64,000 nt of DNA from Yersinia similis. Its GTDB lineage: Bacteria; Pseudomonadota; Gammaproteobacteria; Enterobacterales; Enterobacteriaceae. Positions 57,657 to 64,000 of the stretch are shown here, piece by piece. Where the stretch lies: contig NZ_CGBP01000023.1 of the NCBI RefSeq assembly GCF_001053095.1, forward strand, positions 1 to 64,000. The letters are read 5' to 3'. Within the stretch, counting starts at the first letter, position 1; each line of letters opens with the position of its first letter. The notes under the pieces are model-generated. The model was not told the DNA's origin and ran no database searches. It was given only the letters and a program-made list of their open reading frames with translations. Made by a program: the position numbers and the translations under genes.

Positions 57657-57677
57657 AAAAAAAGGGCTTAATAGCCC
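57657..57677 (-). terminator. Terminator/attenuator immediately before rimP
   Basis: On the minus strand GGGCT-atta-AGCCC is followed by seven T residues, ending only 18 nt before the rimP start codon. It lies in the leader of the nusA operon downstream of tRNA-fMet, where E. coli also has terminators, so it probably attenuates operon transcription. Confidence 0.75.
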
Positions 57678-57698
57678 AGTGATTCTGCTGTCAAATAA

Positions 57699-57723
57699 CA
57701 AAAAACCCCGAAATTCGGGGCTT
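57699..57723 (-). terminator. Terminator after tRNA-fMet
   Basis: The perfect stem CCCCGAA-t-TTCGGGG on the minus strand is followed by TTTTTTG. It lies about 130 nt downstream of the initiator tRNA and is the first of two tandem terminators before rimP. Confidence 0.8.
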
Positions 57724-57854
57724 TATGCAACTGGACCCTGTTTGCCGCAAAGCGGCTTCGGTGCAACTCTCTGGCAAGTATTTTTTTCAAATTGAAATCG
57801 AAAGTATCTGAGGTCTACCGAATACAACATTTGAAAAAAAACACTTTAGGAAAG

Positions 57855-57931
<77 letters not shown>

Positions 57932-57991
57932 TCCGAAAACGTGGCAAATACTACGTCGATAACGATAAAAAAGCAAGTTATCTATCTGATT

Positions 57992-58078
57992 TGGTACCGA
58001 GGACGGGACTTGAACCCGTAAGCCCAATCGGGCACTACCACCTCAAGGTAGCGTGTCTACCAATTCCACCACCCCGGC
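57992..58078 (-). tRNA. leuU: tRNA-Leu (anticodon GAG)
   Basis: This 87-nt class II tRNA has acceptor GCCGGGG, a long variable arm, anticodon loop TTGAGGT and encoded CCA. It follows secG as in E. coli. The argG gene that separates leuU and metY in E. coli is absent here, leaving a 60-bp spacer. Confidence 0.97.
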
Positions 58079-58170
58079 ACTGATTCAACTGGTTGTTTCT
58101 ACTGTCCAAATAACAACAACCATTTTAAAACTCTTTTTCTTTACGCTTACTGCACTGCTTAGAAACATTA

Positions 58171-58506
58171 TTATTGCGGGATATCGCTGCTCGGTTTCGC
58201 TGGTGCTACCGGCGTTGCAGTCTGCTCAGTTTTCACTGGCTGACCTAGATTTTCCCACTCACTGCTTTTTTGGCCCTGGTTGGAGCTCATGTTTCCCAAA
58301 ATCAAGCTAATGACGAAAAATAGCGTCGCCAATACAGCCGTCATGCGGGTCATAAAGTTACCGGAACCATTCGAACCGAACAGGGTTGCAGACGCACCTG
58401 CTCCGAATGAGGCTCCCATATCCGCGCCTTTACCTTGCTGTAACATGATAAGAGCTACAAGCCCAATCGAAATCAGCAAGAAAAATACCAGAAGAGCTTC
58501 GTACAT
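58171..58506 (-). CDS. secG: Protein-export membrane protein SecG
   Basis: SecG is the small subunit of the SecYEG translocon. It has 111 residues and two membrane helices (about 3-22, LLVFFLLISIGLVALIML, and about 52-72, MTAVLATLFFVISLILG). The linker QQGKGADMGASFGAGASATLFGS is the conserved cytosolic loop. The C-terminal Ala/Pro-rich tail is typical of enteric SecG. It lies downstream of glmM. Confidence 0.96.
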   Translation of the reverse strand: MYEALLVFFLLISIGLVALIMLQQGKGADMGASFGAGASATLFGSNGSGNFMTRMTAVLATLFFVISLILGNMSSNQGQKSSEWENLGQPVKTEQTATPVAPAKPSSDIPQ

Positions 58507-58727
58507 AGTTGTACCTGTATCCTTGCGGGTTCACCGCATGCCAAATGCTTCTCACCCATCAGCGGGGGACTTATTCACCCACTTAAGCGGGTGTGAATAC
58601 TAACCAAAGCGTCTAGTTCACGCAAGGGCAATTTCATCACATAGGTTCATTTGCAGAAAAAAACGCCAAGTTATTCAACTTCAGCGTAATTTCTTGGGGA
58701 AGAAGACCTCTTCCCCTGTAAAAACGG

Positions 58728-60068
58728 TTAGCCCGCTGCCTTTACCGCATCAGCAATCCGGTTTGCCATTTCGGCTATCAGTGATTCTTCAGCATCACCT
58801 TCAACCATTACCCGAATGAGTGGTTCAGTACCCGATTTACGTAATAGAACCCGGCCACGACCACCCAACTCTTTTTCCACCTGCCGGGTCACTTCTTCAA
58901 CTTTATCGGATTTCAGTGGATTATGCTCACCAGAGAAACGCACATTTACCAAAATTTGTGGTAATAACTTCATACCACTACACAGGTCATGCAAACTCAT
59001 ATGGTTACGAACCATGGCGGTGAGCACTTGCAAGCCTGCCACAATCCCATCACCAGTGGTGGTTTTATCCAATAAAATTACATGGCCTGAATTTTCTGCA
59101 CCAATACGCCAGCCTTTCTCTTGCATCGCTTCCAAGACGTAGCGATCGCCCACTTTGGCACGAACAAATGGGATACCCAGATCTTTCAGTGCTAATTGAA
59201 GGCCCATGTTACTCATTAGTGTGCCAACCGCACCGCCTTTCAATTGACCTTGGCGCAAGCCTTCCCGAGCAATAATGTACAGAATTTGGTCGCCATCAAC
59301 TTTATTCCCCAAATGGTCGACCATCATCAGCCGATCGCCATCCCCATCGAATGCCAAGCCTACGTGAGCGCCTTCAGCAAGAACTCGTTCTTGCAGCAAA
59401 CGAACATCTGTAGCACCACACTCTTCGTTGATGTTCATGCCATCAGGTTCGCAGCCGATGGTGATCACTGTCGCGCCCAACTCACGTAATACGCTTGGTG
59501 CGATGTGATACGTGGCACCATTGGCGCAATCGACCACAATTTTCAGCTCATTCAGGCTAAGTTCGCTTGGGAATGTCCCTTTGCAGAACTCAATGTAACG
59601 ACCAGCAGCATCAACAATACGGTTAGCTTTTCCCAACTCAGCGGATTCTACACAAGTCAGAGGTTTCTCCATCTCGGCTTCAATGGCCTCTTCCACGTCA
59701 TCAGGCAATTTAGTGCCATCAATGGAGAAGAACTTAATACCATTATCATAGAAAGGATTATGAGAGGCAGAAATTACAATACCCGCTTCAGCGCGGAAGG
59801 TACGTGTCAAATAAGCAACAGCGGGTGTGGGCATCGGCCCAGTAAAGAGCGCAGATAGCCCAGCGGCTGCCAGGCCCGCCTCAAGTGCTGACTCCAGCAT
59901 ATAACCCGATATACGAGTATCTTTACCGATGATAATTTTACGAGAACCATGTCGTGCCAGAACCTTACCGGCAGCCCAGCCAAGCTTCAATACAAAATCC
60001 GGCGTTATCGGACTTTCACCCACTTTACCGCGAATGCCATCTGTACCAAAGTATTTACGGTTACTCAT
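58728..60068 (-). CDS. glmM: Phosphoglucosamine mutase
   Basis: GlmM interconverts glucosamine-6-phosphate and glucosamine-1-phosphate for peptidoglycan and LPS precursor synthesis. It has 446 residues. The phosphoserine loop is [15 protein letters not shown] (serine at about 102), the metal loop is [13 protein letters not shown], the sugar-binding loop is [11 protein letters not shown], and the phosphate-binding loop is [15 protein letters not shown]. It lies 9 bp after folP, so the two are cotranscribed. Confidence 0.97.
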   Translation of the reverse strand: MSNRKYFGTDGIRGKVGESPITPDFVLKLGWAAGKVLARHGSRKIIIGKDTRISGYMLESALEAGLAAAGLSALFTGPMPTPAVAYLTRTFRAEAGIVISASHNPFYDNGIKFFSIDGTKLPDDVEEAIEAEMEKPLTCVESAELGKANRIVDAAGRYIEFCKGTFPSELSLNELKIVVDCANGATYHIAPSVLRELGATVITIGCEPDGMNINEECGATDVRLLQERVLAEGAHVGLAFDGDGDRLMMVDHLGNKVDGDQILYIIAREGLRQGQLKGGAVGTLMSNMGLQLALKDLGIPFVRAKVGDRYVLEAMQEKGWRIGAENSGHVILLDKTTTGDGIVAGLQVLTAMVRNHMSLHDLCSGMKLLPQILVNVRFSGEHNPLKSDKVEEVTRQVEKELGGRGRVLLRKSGTEPLIRVMVEGDAEESLIAEMANRIADAVKAAG

Positions 60069-60077
60069 AATTTATCT

Positions 60078-60911
60078 TTATCCCTTCGCTGAACGTGTTG
60101 CCTCGACGATACACATCGCCTCGACAGTTTCTTTGACATCATGCACTCTGATAATCTGCGCACCTTGCATGGCTGCAATCACCGCACAAGCAACACTCCC
60201 GATGACACGCTGTTGTGGTGGTACATTTAATAACTGGCCTACCATCGATTTTCTCGACATCCCTACTAATAATGGCAACTCAAAATGTTGGAGCTCTGAC
60301 AGATGCGCCAATAGCTGGTAATTATGCACCAGATTTTTACCGAAACCGAAGCCTGGGTCGAGTAACAATTTACGTTTTGCGATACCTGCCGCAACACAGC
60401 GTTCAATATGATGTTGGAAAAACCGATTTATATCGGCCATTAAATCATCATAGTAGGGTGACTGCTGCATATTTTTCGGTTGCCCCTGCATATGCATCAG
60501 GCACACAGGTAAACCAGTCTTTGCAGCCGCCTCAAGGGCACCAGGTTCCTGCAACGAACGGACATCATTAATTAGATGGGCACCTGCATGAGCAGATTCA
60601 GTAATAACAGCGGCTTTAGACGTGTCTACCGATAGCCACACATCAAAACGCTGAGCCAACGCCTCAACCACAGGCACGACTCGATCAAGTTCTTCTTGTT
60701 CACTGACTTCGGCAGCCCCAGGGCGCGTTGATTCACCACCGATATCAATCAGCGTAGCGCCTGCGGATAACATCCGTTGAGCATGTTGCAATGCTTGATC
60801 AAGGTTATTGTGACGCCCACCATCTGAAAATGAGTCTGGAGTGACATTCAGAATACCCATGACTTGTGGACGAGAAAGATCCAACGTCAGACCTCTGGCA
60901 GTTAGATGCAT
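60078..60911 (-). CDS. folP: Dihydropteroate synthase
   Basis: FolP condenses p-aminobenzoate with 6-hydroxymethyl-dihydropterin diphosphate in folate synthesis; it is the sulfonamide target. It has 277 residues and a TIM barrel. The signatures are GILNVTPDSFSDGGRHN, LIDIGGESTRPGA, and the substrate loop in LLDPGFGFGKN. The order ftsH-folP-glmM is the conserved enteric arrangement. A terminator for ftsH lies between it and ftsH. Confidence 0.97.
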   Translation of the reverse strand: MHLTARGLTLDLSRPQVMGILNVTPDSFSDGGRHNNLDQALQHAQRMLSAGATLIDIGGESTRPGAAEVSEQEELDRVVPVVEALAQRFDVWLSVDTSKAAVITESAHAGAHLINDVRSLQEPGALEAAAKTGLPVCLMHMQGQPKNMQQSPYYDDLMADINRFFQHHIERCVAAGIAKRKLLLDPGFGFGKNLVHNYQLLAHLSELQHFELPLLVGMSRKSMVGQLLNVPPQQRVIGSVACAVIAAMQGAQIIRVHDVKETVEAMCIVEATRSAKG

Positions 60912-60966
60912 GTTATCGCGCCTTAAAAGTGTCAGTTCACTTCAATTATTCAATTTAGCAATAAAA

Positions 60967-60988
60967 AACCCTAGGCAAGCCTAGGGTT
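60967..60988 (-). terminator. Terminator after ftsH
   Basis: The perfect stem AACCCTAGGC-tt-GCCTAGGGTT on the minus strand is followed by TTTTATT, about 40 bp past the ftsH stop and ahead of folP. Readthrough or a separate promoter would be needed for folP-glmM. Confidence 0.8.
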
Positions 60989-61029
60989 ATATTAGTCACA
61001 ACGCTTTTAGATGCCAACAGCTAGTTAAT

Positions 61030-62964
61030 TTACTTATCACCCAGCTGTTCTGACACTGTGCTGCCCGACGTTGGAGTATTCGGTTCATCAGCTGGCATGG
61101 TTGCCGTTGGTGTATTGTCATTGTCAGATGATTTATTTTTGGTCCCATTGTCCCAACCCGCTGGAGGACGAACTTCTTTGCGATTCATCAAGTCATCAAT
61201 CTGTGGCGCATCAATAGTTTCATACTTCATCAACGCGTCTTTCATGGAATGTAAAACATCCATATTTTCCAACAACAATTTACGTGCGCGCTGATAGTTA
61301 CGCTCAACAAGTAATTTAACTTCCTGATCGATGATACGCGCAGTCTCATCAGACATATGCTTGGCTTTCGCTACAGAGCGGCCGAGGAAAATCTCGCCCT
61401 CTTCTTCAGCATACAGCAACGGCCCCAGTTTTTCGGAGAAGCCCCACTGCGTTACCATGTTACGCGCAATAGACGTTGCCACTTTGATATCATTCGAGGC
61501 ACCGGTAGAGACTTTCTCTGGGCCGTAAATGATCTCTTCGGCAAGACGACCACCGTACAAGGTAGAAATCTGGCTTTCCAATTTTTGGCGGCTAGCACTG
61601 ATAGCATCACCTTCAGGCAAGAAGAAGGTGACACCCAGAGCACGGCCACGAGGAATAATCGTCACTTTATGCACTGGATCATGCTCTGGCACTAAACGAC
61701 CAATAATGGCATGCCCTGCTTCATGGTAGGCCGTAGATTCTTTCTGAGCTTCTGTCATTACCATGGAGCGACGTTCCGCGCCCATCATAATTTTGTCTTT
61801 CGCTTTTTCGAACTCAACCATAGAAACAACGCGTTTGTTACCGCGGGCGGCAAACAATGCAGCTTCGTTTACCAGGTTCGCCAAATCGGCACCAGAGAAA
61901 CCTGGAGTACCACGAGCGATTACTGAAGCATCAATATCGATATCTAATGGCACACGGCGCATGTGAACTTTCAGAATCTGTTCACGACCACGAACATCAG
62001 GTAAACCAACCACAACCTGACGGTCAAAACGGCCTGGACGCAATAACGCGGGATCCAGAACGTCTGGGCGGTTAGTTGCTGCAATAACGATAATACCTTC
62101 ATTACCTTCGAAGCCATCCATTTCAACCAGCATCTGGTTCAGTGTCTGTTCACGTTCATCATGACCACCACCCAGACCTGCACCACGTTGACGGCCTACT
62201 GCATCGATCTCATCAATAAAGATGATACAAGGCGCAGCTTTTTTAGCCTGTTCAAACATGTCACGGACACGGGATGCACCGACACCAACGAACATTTCTA
62301 CGAAGTCAGAACCAGAAATTGTGAAGAATGGCACTTTAGCTTCGCCTGCAATCGCTTTCGCTAGCAAGGTTTTACCCGTCCCCGGAGGGCCTACCATCAA
62401 CACGCCTTTAGGGATCTTACCGCCCAATTTCTGGAAACGGCTTGGCTCACGCAGGTAGTCAACTAATTCACTGACCTCTTCTTTTGCTTCGTCACAACCA
62501 GCAACATCAGCAAACGAGGTTTTTATCTGATCTTCCGTCAGCATTCGGGCTTTGCTTTTACCAAAGGACATTGCTCCTTTGCCACCGCCGCCCTGCATTT
62601 GACGCATAAAGAAGATCCAGACCCCAATCAATAACAACATTGGGAACCAAGATATAAAGATAGATGCCAGTAAGCTCTGCTCTTCTGGTGGCTCACCAAC
62701 AACTTTCACATTTTTAGTCAATAAGGTATCTAGCAGCTTTGGATCATTGACCGGAATAAAAGTCGTATATTTGCTGTTATCTTTCTTACTAACGTTAATT
62801 TCACGTCCATTGATACGTGCTTCACGAACCTGATCTTGGGTTACGTCGGACATGAAAGTAGAGTAATCCACTCTACGGCCATTCGATTCGCTGGGACCAA
62901 AGCTCTGGAATACAGACATCAAGACGACTGCAATAACTAACCAGAGAATTAGGTTTTTCGCCAT
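61030..62964 (-). CDS. ftsH: ATP-dependent zinc metalloprotease FtsH
   Basis: FtsH is a hexameric membrane AAA+ protease that degrades LpxC, sigma32 and damaged membrane proteins. It has 644 residues from the ATG at 62964 ([10 protein letters not shown]); a TTG three codons upstream with a GAGG run could add MSD. Two membrane helices (about 4-22 and 98-120) flank a periplasmic domain. Walker A is GPPGTGKT, Walker B is [12 protein letters not shown], and the zinc site is HEAGH at 414-418. The C-terminal tail varies and ends SEQLGDK, the conserved end sequence. Confidence 0.97.
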   Translation of the reverse strand: MAKNLILWLVIAVVLMSVFQSFGPSESNGRRVDYSTFMSDVTQDQVREARINGREINVSKKDNSKYTTFIPVNDPKLLDTLLTKNVKVVGEPPEEQSLLASIFISWFPMLLLIGVWIFFMRQMQGGGGKGAMSFGKSKARMLTEDQIKTSFADVAGCDEAKEEVSELVDYLREPSRFQKLGGKIPKGVLMVGPPGTGKTLLAKAIAGEAKVPFFTISGSDFVEMFVGVGASRVRDMFEQAKKAAPCIIFIDEIDAVGRQRGAGLGGGHDEREQTLNQMLVEMDGFEGNEGIIVIAATNRPDVLDPALLRPGRFDRQVVVGLPDVRGREQILKVHMRRVPLDIDIDASVIARGTPGFSGADLANLVNEAALFAARGNKRVVSMVEFEKAKDKIMMGAERRSMVMTEAQKESTAYHEAGHAIIGRLVPEHDPVHKVTIIPRGRALGVTFFLPEGDAISASRQKLESQISTLYGGRLAEEIIYGPEKVSTGASNDIKVATSIARNMVTQWGFSEKLGPLLYAEEEGEIFLGRSVAKAKHMSDETARIIDQEVKLLVERNYQRARKLLLENMDVLHSMKDALMKYETIDAPQIDDLMNRKEVRPPAGWDNGTKNKSSDNDNTPTATMPADEPNTPTSGSTVSEQLGDK

Positions 62965-63020
62965 GTCACTCAAGGGATTAACCTCATATTACAACTGTGT
63001 TAACAAACAGCGTTAGGGTA

Positions 63021-63650
63021 CTACAGTTTCCGCCCTGTCGCTACAATGTACACTTCACGCGATCGCGCACGAGAAGCGTCTGGCTTACGAATCTTAACTT
63101 TCGTAAACAGGGAGCGAATTTCCCGTAGGTATTCATCAAAGCCATCTCCCTGGAACACCTTCACCAGGAAACTTCCACCTGGTGCGAGTACATCACGACA
63201 CATATCTAAAGCTAATTCAACCAGATACATTGATTTAGGTATATCGACTGCCGGAGTACCACTCATATTCGGGGCCATATCACACATGACCACCTGAACT
63301 TTTTTATCCCCAACGCGCTCAAATAAAGCTTTCAGGACCAGTTCATCACGAAAATCGCCCTGAAGGAAATCGACACCAACGATAGGATCCATTGGTAGAA
63401 GATCACAGGCGATGACTCGCCCTTTACTGCCAATCTGGGTTACAGCATATTGTGACCAACCACCAGGGGCTGCACCTAGGTCAACAACTGTCATACCCTG
63501 TTTAAAAAGTTTATCGCTCTGTTGTATTTCATCAAGTTTAAACCAGGCACGAGAGCGTAGCCCCTTTTTCTGTGCCTGAATTACATATTTATCGCTAAAG
63601 TGTTCTTGTAACCAGCGACTGGAGCTAGCCGAACGCTTTTTATTAGACAT
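63021..63650 (-). CDS. rlmE: 23S rRNA 2'-O-ribose U2552 methyltransferase RlmE
   Basis: RlmE (RrmJ/FtsJ) methylates U2552 in the A-loop of 23S rRNA, a late 50S assembly step. I start at the ATG at 63650 ([17 protein letters not shown]), giving 209 residues, identical to E. coli. The SAM motif is [13 protein letters not shown] and the catalytic tetrad K-D-K-E is represented by K38, the D in [10 protein letters not shown], the K in SFLVKVFQG and the E in [10 protein letters not shown]. It is upstream of ftsH, as in E. coli, and divergent from yhbY. Confidence 0.97.
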   Translation of the reverse strand: MSNKKRSASSSRWLQEHFSDKYVIQAQKKGLRSRAWFKLDEIQQSDKLFKQGMTVVDLGAAPGGWSQYAVTQIGSKGRVIACDLLPMDPIVGVDFLQGDFRDELVLKALFERVGDKKVQVVMCDMAPNMSGTPAVDIPKSMYLVELALDMCRDVLAPGGSFLVKVFQGDGFDEYLREIRSLFTKVKIRKPDASRARSREVYIVATGRKL

Positions 63651-63796
63651 CTCTTTTTCCAACTATCTTAATTAAGAGCCCGCGCATCTGTTGCTCAGCT
63701 CGCGTAAACTCCTTACCGGCGTAGACCGATTTGGTGATACACATGAGATGGCGGTAGAATGAACCGTTTTCAATCCCAACTTAAGCAAAAAAGACG

Positions 63797-64000
63797 ATGA
63801 ATCTGAATAACAAACAAAAACAGCACCTGAAAAGCTTGGCCCATCCGTTAAAACCAGTAGTCATGCTGGGCAATAACGGCTTAACCGAAGGGGTGCTGGC
63901 TGAAATCGAACAAACGCTAGCACATCATGAACTTATTAAGGTGAAGATCACTGCTGAAGAGCGTGAAACCAAAGCCCTAATTGCTGACGCTATTGTACGT
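63797..64000 (+). CDS. yhbY: RNA-binding protein YhbY (CRM domain), partial
   Basis: The frame is open from the ATG at 63797 to the window end, giving 68 residues; E. coli YhbY is about 97, so the last third lies outside. The CRM-domain sequence MNLNNKQKQHLKSLAHPLKP and VVMLGNNGLTEGVLAEIEQ includes the GxxG-like loop (GNNG) used for RNA contact. YhbY associates with pre-50S subunits. It is divergent from rlmE, the conserved enteric arrangement. Confidence 0.93.
   Translation, partial: MNLNNKQKQHLKSLAHPLKPVVMLGNNGLTEGVLAEIEQTLAHHELIKVKITAEERETKALIADAIVR

Overview
The window reads as chromosome of an enteric gammaproteobacterium, most likely Yersinia (pseudotuberculosis/pestis group). This is inferred from the near-identity of the housekeeping proteins to Enterobacterales orthologues, from E. 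coli-like gene order broken by Yersinia-style accessory cargo, and from ERIC-type intergenic palindromes. No insertion sequence, CRISPR array or intact prophage was seen. No database search was possible, so the species is an inference.

Layout. 1-600: truncated phage-type integrase beside tRNA-Leu(CAA) (leuX), an old island attachment site. 660-11350: conserved block lptG-lptF / pepA-holC-valS-yjgM / rraB / argI / tabA, with tandem ARG boxes before argI and ERIC elements after yjgM and before tabA. 11837-16979: five-gene ABC importer of the peptide/nickel class with unknown substrate. 17180-20146: anaerobic ribonucleotide reductase nrdD-nrdG, preceded by FNR-, NrdR- and DnaA-box-like sites; nrdG seems to lack a normal ATG. 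20436-28294: phosphonate C-P lyase operon phnFGHIJKLMNP, tightly overlapping, without the phnCDE transporter or phnO. 28341-30572: a Rossmann-fold protein, an unidentified membrane protein and yhbP.

30686-40004: the most interesting accessory block. It is a probable uronate-polysaccharide (alginate- or glucuronan-like) uptake and degradation locus lying between yhbP and yhbQ, which are neighbours in E. coli. A leftward operon encodes a binding protein, two permeases, an ATPase and a cytoplasmic alginate-lyase-fold enzyme. A divergent rightward pair encodes a secreted paralogue of that lyase and a cytoplasmic heparinase II/III-type enzyme. Together they suggest periplasmic cutting, ABC import of oligouronides, then cytoplasmic exolytic cleavage. 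Two of the enzymes begin with in-frame 21-bp (heptapeptide) tandem repeats, and other short tandem repeats sit at both edges.

40268-45477: yhbQ, yhbS and the O2-independent ubiquinone genes ubiT/ubiU-ubiV, then yhbW. 45566-64000: conserved leftward macromolecular-synthesis block deaD (with the tiny overlapping yrbN), nlpI, pnp, rpsO, truB, rbfA, infB, nusA, rimP, tRNA-fMet, tRNA-Leu(GAG), secG, glmM, folP, ftsH, rlmE, and divergently the start of yhbY. Regulatory RNA features here include the pnp RNase III stem-loop, a probable SraG sRNA opposite it, and a terminator/attenuator just ahead of rimP.
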